Shown here one piece after another: positions 23,693-34,768 of a stretch of DNA of 64,000 bases. The number at the start of each line of letters is the position of its first letter. Positions within the stretch are counted from its first letter, which is position 1. A program made the position numbers and the translations under genes. This stretch comes from Scalesia atractyloides. Its lineage: Eukaryota > Streptophyta > Magnoliopsida > Asterales > Asteraceae. The stretch covers positions 71,160,157-71,224,156 of the forward strand of contig CAMTDV010000028.1 in NCBI GenBank assembly GCA_947069175.1. The letters are read 5' to 3'. The notes beneath the pieces are model-generated. The model was not told the origin of the DNA. It did no database searches and saw only the letters and a list, made by a program, of their open reading frames with translations.

Positions 23693-25060
23693 AACCAAGC
23701 TAACCAAGCTCCTCCACCTGCCAGAGGAAGAGCTTTCAATATCAATGCCAACCAAGCCAGGGCTGACAACAACGTGGTCAACGGTACGTTTCTCATCAAT
23801 GATAGTTATGCATCCATATTATTCGATACTGGTGCGGATAAGAGCTTTGTGTCCTTAGAATTCGAACCTATCCTCGACCAACCTCGTGTTAATCTCATGG
23901 AATCTCTAACGGTGGAAATTGCTGACGGAAAACCCGTTTCATTAAATTCTATTATACGCAATTGTACTCTCACCCTAAACGAACACGATTTTCCAATTGA
24001 CCTCATCCCTATGAAGTTGGGAAGTTTCGATGTTATAATCGGTATGGACTGGCTCAGCCAGCATCGCGCTGAGGTGGTGTGCCACGAAAATTCATTCGCA
24101 TTCCTCTTGCAGACGGTCAGACACTACGTATTTTTGGGGAAACCCCTTCAAAAGGACTCAAATTAATGTCCTGCCTTCAAGCTCGAAGATATCTCCGCAA
24201 GAACCATGTCGCATTCCTAACTCACGTCGTCAAGAAGGGAAACAAGGAGAGGAAACTCGAAGATATCCCAATTGTGAAGGAATTCCCACAAGTCTTTCCC
24301 GACGACATTTCAGGACTTCCTCCTGTGAGAGAAGTCGAATTTCACATCGATCTTGTACCTGGCGCTACACTAGTCGCAAAATCTCTTTATAGGTTAGCCC
24401 CATCCAAAATGCAAGAGCTGGCCAGTCAATTGCAAGAGCTGACTGCTAAAGGATTCATACGTCCTAGGTCATCGCCTTGGGGTGCACCTGTTCTTTTTGT
24501 AAAGAAGAAAGATGGAACGTTTCGCATGTGCATTGATTATAGAGAACTCAACAAGTTAACGGTTAAAAATCGCTATCCACTGCCTCGCATTGATGACCTC
24601 CTAGACCAACTTCAAGGCGCCACCTGCTTTTCAAAAATCGACCTTCGTTCTGGTTATCATCAGCTCAGAGTGCACGAAGAAGATATCCCAAAAACCGCCT
24701 TCCGGACTCATTATGTTCATTACAAGTTCATGGTCATGCCCTTCGGTTTAACCAACGCCCCCGCTGTCTTCATGGATTTAATGAATAGGGTATGCAAACC
24801 CTACCTCGACCGTTTCGTCATAGTCTTCATCGACGACATCCTTATCTACTCCAAGTCTAAATCCGATCATGAGCGACACCTTCGACTCATCCTTACACTC
24901 TTAAGGAATGAAAAGCTCTACGCTAAGTTCTCAAAATGCGAATTCTGGTTAGGAGAAGTACAATTCCTTGGACATGTCGTCAATGACAAGGGATTCATGT
25001 CGATCCTTCAAAAATCAAGGCAGTACAGGAATGGCAAGCGCCACGTACCCCTACCGAAGT
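23693..25060 (+). pseudogene. Protease and reverse transcriptase of retrotransposon 2
   Basis: The aspartic protease is recognised by 'FDTGADKSFVS' and 'VIIGMDWLSQHRAEVVC'. A one-base shift near 24090 separates it from the reverse transcriptase frame. That frame contains 'EFHIDLVPGA', 'YRLAPSKMQELASQL', 'WGAPVLFVKKKDGT', 'RMCIDYRELNKLTVKN', 'PRIDDLLDQLQGAT', 'MPFGLTNAPAVFMD' and the catalytic 'FIDDILIYSKS'. A one-base loss near 24993 shifts the frame just before the connection domain. The catalytic Asp residues are intact, but the polyprotein is not continuous. Confidence 0.9.
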
Positions 25061-27095
25061 TAGGTCATTTCTTGGTTTGGCTGGTTACTATCGACGTTTC
25101 ATTGCCAACTTTTCCCGTATCGCTGTACCACTCACGGCCTTGACTCATAAAGGAAAACCCTTCATTTGGGGACCTAAGCAAGAAGAGGCCTTCCAAACTC
25201 TAAAGCAAAAACTTTGTGACGCACCTATCCTCACACTCCCTGAGGGTTGCGATGACTTTGTGGTATATTACGACCCATCAGGGCAAGGGCTAGGCTGTGT
25301 ATTGATGCAAAGAGGAAAAGTGATAGCCTATGCCTCTAGGCAACTCAAAGTTCATGAGAAGAATTACACCACCCACAACCTGGAACTTAGAGTCGTTGTG
25401 TTCGCTCTCAAGATATGGAGACATTACCTCTACGGTACCAAGTGTGGAATATACACTGACCACAAGAGTCTCCAACATATCTTCAACCAGAAAGAGTTGA
25501 ATATGAGGCAACGAAGATGGGTCGAACTTCTCAACGACTACGACTGTGAAATTCGGTATCATTCTGGCAAGGCAAATGTGGTGGCCGATGCGCTCAGTCG
25601 AAAAGGTTATGCGAACTCCATTCGTCTTCTATGTTCGCAAATCATAATCGACATCAAAGATCGAATCCGGGCAGCTCAACATGTTTCTGTAACAGAAAAT
25701 GACGTACGCGATGAGCTGTCATGTGGAGCCGAACTCAAAATCGAAACCAAATCTGACGGTATTCTATACTATTTAAACCGCATATGGATTCATGATCGCG
25801 ATAACCTTCGTGATTTCCTCATGGATGAGGCGCACAAAACACGATACTCTGTACACCTAGGAGCCGACAAGATGTATCAAGACCTACGATACACCTACTG
25901 GTGGCCTGGCATGAAAAAGGATATCGCTGTTTTTGTTTCCAAGTGCCTTACCTGTTCCAAAGTAAAAGCTGAACATCAAAGACCTTCATGACTCCTAGTC
26001 CAACCCGAAATACCTGTATGGAAGTGGGAAAACATAACCATGGATTTCATTACCGGGTTACCTCGCGCCTCCAGTGGGTATGACACCATATGGGTAATAA
26101 TCGATCGTCTTACAAAGTCATCTCACTTCATTCCGATTCGCGAGGACTTCAAGAACGAGAAGTTAGCTCGTATCTACATCAGCGAGATCGTAAGCCGTCA
26201 TGGTGTACCATTAAGAATCATTTCAGACCGTGATGGTCGTTTCACTTCACGAACATGGCGAGCCGTACAAACCGCTTTGGGTACACGATTAGACCTCAGT
26301 ACCGCTTTTCATCCTCAAACTGATGGTCAATCTGAACGCACCATCCAAACCCTTGAAGAAATGCTGCGAGCATGTGTCATAGACTTCAAAGGGAACTGGG
26401 ACGCTCACCTACCATTAGTTGAATTTTCCTACAACAATAGCTATCATTCAAGTATCGGCATGGCTCCTTTCGAAGCTTTATATGGTCGTAAGTGCCGATC
26501 TCCAGTATGTTGGTACGAAATTGGGGAAGCGCAAATCACCGGACTAGAATTAATTCAAGAAACAACCGACAAGATCCTTCAAATTCGAAACAATCTTCTA
26601 GCAGCTCAAAGTCGTCAAAAGAGTTATGCTGACAAATGACAAAAACCCTTGGAGTTTGACATTGGTGATCAAGTACTTTTAAAAGTATCACCGTGGAAGG
26701 GAGTGGTTCGTTTTGGCCAGAAGGGCAAGCTAGCACCACGCTACGTAGGACCTTTCAAGATACTCGAGAGAGTAGGTCCTGTAGCATACAAGCTTGACCT
26801 ACCAGAAGAGCTCAACAAAATTCATCCCACATTCCACGTATCAAACTTGAAAAAGTGCCTCGCCGATGAAAACCTCCATATTCCTCTAGAAGACATTCAA
26901 GTTGATGAATCGATGCACTTCATTGAAAGACCCGTGGAAATCATGGATTTCGGAGAGAAGCGTTTAAGGCGAAGTCGTATTCCAATTGTCAGGGTACGTT
27001 GGGAGTCAAAGCGAGGACCCGAGTTTACTTGGGAACGTGAAGCCTCAATGAGCGAAAAATACCCGCATCTTTTTCCGGTTACCACTACTACTTAA
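25040..27095 (+). pseudogene. RNase H and integrase of retrotransposon 2
   Basis: The connection domain ('GYYRRFIANFSRIA') runs into RNase H ('VVYYDPSGQGLGCVLMQ', 'YASRQLKVHEKNYTTH', 'YTDHKSLQHIFNQ', 'GKANVVADALSRK'). The integrase zinc finger follows ('CLTCSKVK'), then a TGA at about 25988. The core is intact by motif ('DFITGLPRASSGYDTIWVI', 'SDRDGRFTSRTW', 'HPQTDGQSERTIQTLEE'). A TGA near 26637 (Arg expected) interrupts it before the C-terminal domain, which ends with the chromodomain-like segment and a natural TAA at 27093. Two nonsense codons prevent a full integrase. Confidence 0.9.
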
Positions 27096-27111
27096 ATTTC
27101 GGGACGAAATT

Positions 27112-27129
27112 TCTAAAAGTAGGGGATAC
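27112..27129 (+). other. Polypurine tract of retrotransposon 2
   Basis: TCTAAAAGTAGGGGATAC lies directly before the 3' LTR. It is a purine-rich tract in the position expected for plus-strand priming. It shows that this end of the element was formed normally, despite the rearranged LTR. Confidence 0.8.
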
Positions 27130-27620
27130 TGTAACATTCGTCGTAAAACGGGTTTCAAAACCTGCTTCGTTTTATAATCAAATAATCAGTTATAAGTTAG
27201 TTGCGTATTTATTGTGCCGGTTATTTTAAATAATACATAATTAATAAATATTTTAGAGTTTAAATAAAATAAAAGAATAGTACGACACATGATACACCCC
27301 AAAACATGATTAAAACGGGGAATTGGTAGAGGTTCACTCACCAACTTTTGTTGACCCAAAATCTCCCCTGTTTTACACATGATACAGTGATCCAGCCGAG
27401 ACAGGAAACACTTAGGATGACCTAGAAGAATAAACAAGTTTATGCTTTGGAATAAATATATAGTTTCATTTTCCTTTGTAATTGTATGGATTTTGTTTTT
27501 GGATATTCAAGTTTGTAATTTGAATTTAATAAATATGAAACATCTTAGTAAATATCATGAGCTTTGGTGATAATCCAATTATGCCCCAACTTTTATTCCG
27601 CTGCGGGTCGGGGTGTGACA
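27130..27620 (+). repeat. 3' LTR of retrotransposon 2, deleted and with an inverted segment
   Basis: The first 130 bases match the start of the 5' LTR (19323 to about 19456). Bases about 27258-27341 match the reverse complement of 20920-21003. The remainder (from about 27331) matches 21319-21610. Junctions show shared sequence: GTTTAAA on the left, and AGGTTCACTC on the right, present in both joined partners. About 1.8 kb of the 5' form is missing, including all tRNA-like modules. Both termini and the target duplication are intact. Confidence 0.92.
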
Positions 27621-30600
27621 GTGACTCCATACCAAATCTCCATGTGGCGTATAACAAACACACCGCAATCCACAGTGTTTCATACGGTCTTCCACTCAAA
27701 GTCTAACATTTCTGGCACTGCATTATCAATTTCTATTGCTTTCGGGTGTTTCATCAGTTTCAAATAACGGGTGAACACGTCCTTTTGCAACCAAAATTAC
27801 AAGATTATAGTTAATTATAAATTATCAACAGTCAAAAATAAAATAAAAGAATTTATGTCTAGAATTTGTCTTACAACTTTGTATGGAGTGCTCTTCTTGA
27901 AATAATTTTCATTATTTATCAGTTGAACCGGGCTTTCTGATGCAGCCATATTGTCAATCACCGTTATTGATGCCGTCTCAAGATCAAAACACACAAGATA
28001 AAAATGTCCCTTTTTCAAGAATTGGGAATAATACTACGCAATAATTGGACAAAGTCAACAAATATGGCCTTTTTTCCACCACGTGTACCAAAGAACTTCT
28101 TAATTTTTCAACACGTATGCACATCTCCATACCTTATATTATGTAACACATCCTCCGTTTGTACAGCAAAAACAAAAAGTAAAAAAAATAATAAAGAGCC
28201 ATCAGTTACTATCACTTAAACTATTATTTTTATATCAACGGGGATTAACTTACAAAACATTCGGTATGGCAAAAAAGGCGCGGCTTTGAGCCTTTAACTT
28301 TATCATCTCCCGCAAAAATATTTTCACCCGAAGTTCTATGATTTTCTTCTTTGTTAAGCATTGACGCAAAACAATTAATGACCCCACTATTTATCCATTG
28401 ACTTGGTTGCAAATCCTTGAGTTGAAAATGGTATAGACCAACCCCCGTATCGGTTTCAAATACCAGTCGTCTGTTTCTACAAATATTATAAATTAACATG
28501 CAGTCAAAAATTAAATTTCATTACACATACATTTACTCGCCAAACAACAGTTTATTTCATTGGAAAAATAGTTATTAAACGCCAAAGATATCCAATCTAG
28601 TATTCCACTATTGCACATGCGGTATAAGATGATATTGTATTTTCAGATTCAAATTTCACCTATATATAACGTTATTCATAACCATACCTTTTTTATGTGG
28701 TACACATGTTCATGTTTTTACCTTACATATATCTAATATCAGTACACATGTGTAAATGGTATGATAAAACAACCATTTATATGATATGTCCAAGGGGAAT
28801 TATTTAGAATATGCATGGGCGTATATTGTTCATATATACATATATATATACACACACACATCTAAACAATAGTGATTTCGGGAAGAGTTCTTACGCGTTT
28901 ATCGCTTCTACCTCCGCGACTTCTTTTTCATCACGGTTTTTCATCGACCTGTCGGTCACCTTTTTGTTCTTCGGTCTTGCTACCCTGTTTATGGACATTA
29001 CTTTCCCACATGACAACAGTATTCTAAATACAAAAAAAAACAATGATATTACAGATAATACTTACATATTGTCATCGGCAGAAATCGACAAATATTTCCC
29101 CAGCATATTCTCTTTCTTGCTTAACCAACTGTTGATACTGACAGCTCGCACCAAAAATGGTGATTGGACATACCTCGAGCCGATCTTTCTCCTTTTACCC
29201 TTTCTGACTGATTGAACAACCTCAGCAACATTTATTTCTTGCTCCACACTCACTGACGCATTATGTTTAGCGGTACATTCATCTTGTGTCATTCCAAGGC
29301 TGAACGACGGAATATCGTCTAACCGTTGGGTATTATATGCACCAGAAATGTAGTCCTCAAGCACTTCTGCTGATTTCATAAAAATCTTCGTGGTTGGGGA
29401 AGCGATGTGTGGTGTTGTGACGTTATCTCTCCGCTTATCTTGCAAACTTGCACAATTTGCTTTTCCCTTAGTGTCCTCCGCAACTATATACATGTATAGT
29501 AAACATGTTTATTGTTGTGTATACTAAAAACATACGAAAAAAATTTAAAATCATATTAAAAGTAAAAAACGACTTTATCATTACCTGCTACTTTCATACC
29601 CGGACTCGCATAGCATTCCTTTTCACTAGACTCACCAATAGCGAGTTTGTTGAAAATTTTTTTGTACCTTTCTAAAATGGGTAAGACCGATTGATGTGAC
29701 GGTAGCGCGATCTATGTCTTTTATTCCATCTTCTAATTGTTGTTTAAAACTCTCAATTTCGTCGCATATAGACGATATGCGCGCACCACTCATCTTCGTA
29801 TTACAAAAAACTAAAATAACTAAATATATACATAAACTAACCATAATCCATTACCCACCATTATTTTTAACGTACGCAAACAGGAACTTTTAACATGATC
29901 ATACCTCTACCGTCGACGTGTCTTGCGCGTTTGTTTTTTTTCACGCACTCATCCTTGGCAATGTCAGCCGGACCTTCCTCAATATTGATTTCATCATCAT
30001 CTTCCACATCATATAATTCTCTTATTTCTCCCAGCCCAAAACCTCCGTTCTTCAACTCCTGCTCCTTCCGTTGGTTCATCAATTCATGTGTCCAAAATCT
30101 CAAAGGAGCTTCCCTACGTTTACGATCGAACCTAGGACATTGTGTTGACTCCAAATACAACAACTGTTTTAATCAAAATACGTAAACAACTACAATTAAA
30201 ATAAAAGTAAGCAGTGAAGATTGTGATATAGAAATACACAAAACCATAACCATATGTTTTTTTCACTTCATCATTGTGCACTGATGTATTTTCCACATAC
30301 AACACTTGTGTACTAAATTTAAACTATGAAAATGGTGATAAAATATATAACTTTGAATGGTTAATACATTCCACCAGATAGGTTAGAGGCCATCTGAAGT
30401 ACACATTAGGGTCACACCTTACCCAATCCTCTTTACATTTTTTCACGGCGTCCAACACAAATTGACACCAATCATGCTCCTTGAACTCCTTCTCATGGTT
30501 AAACAAATCCAACAAATTGTACATAACACTACCATTTTTAGTGCATCCTATCATTGTTAATATGAACAACATCACAAAGTCTAGTATGAACATTTCCCTT

Positions 30601-31952
30601 TCCTCATACTCATCTGTCCAAATCTTGTCAACTATATTTTTACAACTGATCGGTAGCTTATCAAACCTAGAAACCCATTGCTCCTTCATAGGATGTCCTG
30701 CTTCATCTTTGTTCAACTTTGACACTTTTATACCACCATTTGGAATACCTAATATCTTTTTAACTGACTCTTTGTCGACCCTTATTTGTCGTTCCCCCAA
30801 AACGATACTCATGTTCTTCGTGTCCAGCTTGTCAATAACAAAATGCCCGAGATGGGCTGTAACATCGCTAACATTAAACTCCAACAACTTACCAAACCCA
30901 CTTTCTGTCACCATCGTTTTCTGCCATTTCTTCATTACCCGCATTGCTTCATAAAGTTTGTTGGGCGACGTTCTAACCCTGATGCCAAACAAACCATCTT
31001 CAACTTTTGCACGTTTTTTCCTTTGTTTACTCTTGTTCTTCGGTTTCTTTTGTGGTCGCCTTTTCCGGTAACCAAAAAGCTCAGCTGTTTCATTATCAAA
31101 TAATATTAAACGATTAAACAATTAAACATTTTTTGTGAACACTATTTAGAAGCTATAGTAAATTTATACCTTCAGCTTCTTCATCTCTGTCCGTAACGTC
31201 ATTCAGACCAACATCCTCACCGCCCTTCTTTGTTTTTGGGTTATTCACTACTACAAAAAAAACTAATAAGCAAATCAAAATAATAATACACACCCCCACA
31301 AATGATTAATTCAAGTCTTACCGACGTATTCATCATTTTCTCGGTTGACAGTTTCATCTACACGTTTTTTTTTTCATTTTTGGCGGGTGTATCAAACTTG
31401 AGACCGTCTGGGGAAACAACATATCAATGTGTACAACTTTATATATATATTTGCAAACCAGTAGAACCATACATTTTAAGGGTGTACACAACCATACCTT
31501 CTTCATCGTCAGTGAAAGGCACTTTGACAAGTTTAGTTCTTTCTCTCTTTCTCTTCTTTTTGGCTGTACTTTTTTTCCTCCGCTTACTATCCGAATCCCT
31601 TTTTTTTGGTGTCATTTCATGAACTTGTTCAGCCACAGATGCTGTGTTTAATTCATTTCAAATATAGATATTGATAAATTGGTTATTAATTTAACTTATA
31701 CTCTTTGTTTATAAAAACAGTATAGTCATCATCTATAATTTATACTCACCTGTTTCCCCTTGGTCGTTTTCATCGTCCTCATCTGAAAACCGTATTGGAT
31801 CTTCGATAGTATTACTAAATTTACTAGCCTTCTTACGCGCAATTCTTTCGCTTCTCGTACCTATGCGATTAACACAATAATATCAACAAAGTAGTAATTC
31901 AGTTCTCGAAACATTTATTTCTTTTTTAGATTAACAACTTACGTTTCCGCAT

Positions 31953-33150
31953 AGCGCTTCTAAGTTTGTATAAAAAAGGAACTCAGTTATCACTGCAAAA
32001 TCACAAACAAAGTTAGTGTGACAGAACCATAATAATTAATATTTTTCCATAATGAACTCACAAAATACACATATGTATAACAACAAAAAAACTCCAAACA
32101 TACTGTAATACACATATGTAATAGGATGGTGATTATCCTTTTAATGTTATATACAGGTGTACCATCTCTACCTTATTGAAATACATTTTTTAGGCAGTCA
32201 AATACATAAAAAACACCCTTCTTAAACCAAGATTACAACGGACAAATCGCTACATAAACCACATATCACCAACAAAAAAATGTGTACAATCTTGGGAACA
32301 TAAGTTCACCTACTACACAATAACATAACTAATGACAGCTACGGCTTAAAAATTAATTTCTCATACAATTGGTTTCAAAATTTCTCAGTTAAATCGGTTT
32401 TAAGAAGCTCAATCGCATAAGAAAAACCATAATCCACATGTGTACTACAACAGATAACTAACTATCCGCACAAACAAACGATTCTAGAAAACATATAACA
32501 ACCATCATTCAAAAAACACAACAAGTTATGATTTTTGGTGTTCAGCACTCGTTCAAAATTACTCATACAAACTACGGAACAACACATACCTGAACCCTAA
32601 AAATTTCAAAACGCCCCAATAGATACGGTTCACGAATATGAAAACCCTAAACATCTACAATTACTTTTGATTCCTCGAACTAATGAATCCAGATACTAAC
32701 ATACACACAAAAACCCAAAAACCGTCAAAAATATATTACTTCAACAACTACGATTACCTTTGATTCGGCGATTGATTTAACCCCAGACTCTTATCGCCCG
32801 TCTTCCCTAATTTTAGGTTTCTTTGTGCACGATATCGCTTAAAAGATGCGCCAACAATGTGGTTTTAATTGATTCGAATGAGAGGATGCTATTCTTGATT
32901 CTGATTTCTTCAAATCATATTCTGTTCGCGATTTTGGGGGAGGCATGTGACTAAATATGCGGGACATAATATGGAAACGGTTGTGTTTCCTTTATTCAAA
33001 TAGATTTGTAACAATGTTCATTTACCAATATACCCTTTTCATTTAATTTTTAATTAAAAAACATTTCCTATTAATTACAATCATGCCCCTATTAAAATGT
33101 TCAAGATGATAGAAATCAAGTCGATATCGAGTTCATCTTGATCCCTACCC

Positions 33151-33151
<1 letters not shown>
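31953..33151. other. Upstream region of the Ulp1-like gene and inferred MULE right end
   Basis: No additional coding exon is recognised. Several TACACATATGTA or ACACATGTGTAC sites occur (near 32059, 32109 and 32434). The last 200 bases are AT-rich and, read on -, begin with GGGTAGGGATCAAGATG next to a TA run, the proposed right terminus. The promoter of the protease gene should lie here. Confidence 0.5.
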
Positions 33152-33199
<48 letters not shown>

Positions 33200-33643
33200 T
33201 TTCGTTTTATAACTTTATCTTTATAAAATCTATACAATATTTAAAAATAAATAACATACATATTATCATCACCATAAAATATTTAAAAATAAAAACATAT
33301 TATGATATTAACCTTAAAAAATGACTTTCTATTTAGTATCATGCTATATAGATATTCCAAAAAAAATTCTATTTTTAAATAATAAAGCTATAAAAAATGA
33401 AACATCATTAAACAATAGTGTAAAATTAAAAGTTTAAATTCTTTGGGTTATATCTTTCGAGTAAATGCGTATATAATTTTGGGTAATCAGACCATGTATC
33501 ACCTAATCTTATATCCGTCTCAAACCCAAAAAATATTTTATTTCAATCCCATAATTATTGACTATTACGTAAACTCATCCCAAATGTTTCTGATTTCGGG
33601 TTATGTTACTACACGAAACATTACCTAGATTTATTTAAAATTA
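33152..33643. repeat. (TA)n microsatellite followed by AT-rich DNA
   Basis: An uninterrupted TA run covers 33154-33195. The rest to 33643 is AT-rich with no motif, gene or repeat I can support. Confidence 0.8.
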
Positions 33644-34736
33644 GAGAAAAATGCCCGGATAGTCCCTGTGGTTTGCTCCGATTTCACCTTTAGTCTCTAC
33701 ATTTTCAAATTACAGCTATAGTCCCCAATTTTGGCGAATTCGTTCTCGGATGGTCCCTGACGTGGATGAGGTTAGTTTTCTCAGTTAAGTGAATGTGAAA
33801 GTACCTAAATGCCCTTTCCGTCTCCTTTCTCTCTATCTCCTTGTTTGCACACCTTCATACCTCCACACTTTACAGCACCATAACACCATCCCAAGTCCAA
33901 ACCACCACAACCAATAAAAAAAAATAAAAATCTCCAAGATATCCTGATCCGTCTCATAGCTACGCGATAAAGAGCTTGAAAACAAATGCGAAGACGCATT
34001 AACACTTCCCGGAGCTCCAGTAGCGTGAAACAAATCTGATAAATAATTACCTAAATCATCAGGAGCATATTTCACCACCGAATCAACACCTTGAAAACAC
34101 CCTCGGTATCGTTCATACAATGTCTGGTAAGTTGAACTATAGATTAAACCACGTGGATTGTTTCCTGTATGCGTTGTTGAACTCTATATTAAACCGCCTG
34201 AAACAATCTCTCGCTAATTCAATCGGTAAATTTTCAATTGTCGTATATGTCGGCAACAATGTAATCACTTTGCTCCACGCCATCTGTTCATAATTTCCGG
34301 CGTATTGTTTCAGTTTTTGCTTGTGCTTCATGAGCCAGTATTCTCCGATCAGGAATGGAACGACCGTCATTAACCTGTCGTCGCATCTGTGGTGATGGTA
34401 GAGGGTGTTAAGGGTGATGGGGGAGGGTGGAGCCATGGAGGCGGTCATGGTGGAGGGTGGAGGCGGTGGTTGATGGGAGATGGGAAGAAGGTAGGATGAA
34501 GGGTTAGGTTTTATATTTTAAGAAAATAATGGGCCCCACTTTAATGTATTTTGTTTTATATTAAGGGCATTTAGCTAATTTCACATCCACTTAACTGAGA
34601 AAACTAACCCCTATTCACGCTAGGGACCATACGAGAATGAATTTGTCAAAATTAAAAACTATAACTATAATTTTAAAAATATAGAAACTAAAAGTGAAAT
34701 CAAAGTAAATCACTGGACTATCCAAGCACTTTTCTC
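33644..34736. mobile_element. Non-autonomous MULE-like element carrying an EXO70 fragment
   Basis: The terminal inverted repeats are about 170 bases long. The left starts GAGAAAAATGCCCGGATAGT and the right, reversed, GAGAAAAGTGCTTGGATAGT. Both continue with the 'TTAGTTTTCTCAGTTAAGTG' block near the inner border. Flanks TTAAAATTA (before 33644) and TTAAAATAA (after 34736) agree at 8 of 9 bases, the MULE target-duplication size. The interior is dominated by a captured piece of an EXO70 gene on -. This is the definition of a Pack-MULE. Confidence 0.85.
33833..34448 (-). pseudogene. Captured fragment of an EXO70 exocyst subunit gene
   Basis: On -, the frame 34448-34137 contains 'YWLMKHKQKLKQYAGNYEQM', then 'AWSKVITLLP', 'LARDCFRRFNIEF' and 'NNAYRKQSTW'. 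These match the C-terminal EXO70 domain, especially EXO70H-like proteins. After a stop, the frame 34120-33833 continues with 'YERYRGCFQGVDSVVKYAPD' and 'DLGNYLSDLF', the usual C-terminal end. The segment expected between them (about 30 residues) is missing. EXO70 proteins tether secretory vesicles at the plasma membrane. This copy lacks most of the gene, sits between transposon ends and is not expected to work. Confidence 0.8.
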
Positions 34737-34768
34737 TTAAAATAATATGCAAATCTCAAATACAATAA

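Larger units (their letters stand above)
19323..27620 (+). mobile_element. Ty3/gypsy LTR retrotransposon 2
   Basis: This is an 8.3-kb plus-strand element with target duplication GTGAC (19318-19322 and 27621-27625), inserted in the last exon of the Ulp1-like gene. The 5' LTR is 2288 bp but the 3' LTR only 491 bp because of an internal rearrangement. The order is 5' LTR, initiator-Met primer site, gag, protease, reverse transcriptase, RNase H, integrase with chromodomain-like end ('RVRWESKRGPEFTWER'), polypurine tract, 3' LTR. Several frameshifts and stops break the coding region. Shared LTR parts show more differences than the LTR pair of retrotransposon 1, which suggests an older insertion. 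Confidence 0.95.
19145..31952 (-). pseudogene. Ulp1-like cysteine protease gene of a MULE, interrupted by a retrotransposon
   Basis: This is a multi-exon gene on -. The start exon gives Met-Arg-Lys at 31952 and splices to a basic N-terminus. Further exons are lysine-rich (31642-31501) or acidic. A long exon (31083 to about 30347) encodes 'LFGIRVRTSPNKLYEAM' through 'VRCDPNVYFRWPLTYL', the conserved N-terminal region of plant MULE Ulp1 proteins. The next exon continues it ('LLYLESTQCPRFDRKRRE'). Near 29350 lies 'DDIPSFSLGMTQDE', then the protease start at about 28480 ('RRLVFETDTG'). The catalytic region keeps His in 'GHFYLVCFDLE', Asp in 'VIDN' and Cys in 'DCGVFVIRHMEIWYG'. The final coding part resumes at 19322 and stops at 19145. 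Breaks include a TGA and a frameshift near 28100 and 28020, a TGA just before the catalytic Cys (about 27671), a poly-A frame slip near 31360, and the inserted gypsy element. Ulp1 enzymes cleave SUMO-like proteins. Here activity is lost. Confidence 0.85.
952..33151. mobile_element. Composite Mutator-like element carrying transposase and Ulp1 protease genes
   Basis: The interval holds a FAR1/MULE-type transposase gene on + and a Ulp1-type protease gene on -, arranged tail to tail with about 730 bases between their stops. No other host gene lies inside. Two LTR retrotransposons account for about 21.7 kb, leaving a unit of about 10.5 kb. The ends are inferred. The left starts with GATTAAGAT next to a TA microsatellite. 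The right, read on -, has GGATCAAGAT next to a TA run. Both then share GATTTCTA, TGAAC and a following AT-rich stretch, so a decayed terminal inverted repeat is plausible but not proven. MULEs that carry Ulp1-like genes are known in plants (Kaonashi in Arabidopsis, CUMULE in melon). The alternative is two neighbouring elements that each brought one gene. Confidence 0.5.

Noticed and set aside
22368..24006. Long overlapping frames on both strands within gag of retrotransposon 2
   Set aside because: They are proline/serine-rich shadow translations of the real gag frame.
25290..25562. Minus-strand frame in RNase H of retrotransposon 2
   Set aside because: It is antisense to a clear RNase H coding region and has no independent motif.
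28811..29215. Plus-strand frame in the Ulp1-like gene
   Set aside because: It is antisense to recognised protease-gene exons and rich in hydrophobic low-complexity residues.
30481..30954. Plus-strand 157-residue frame
   Set aside because: It lies opposite the conserved long exon of the Ulp1-like gene, whose minus-strand frame carries the family motifs.
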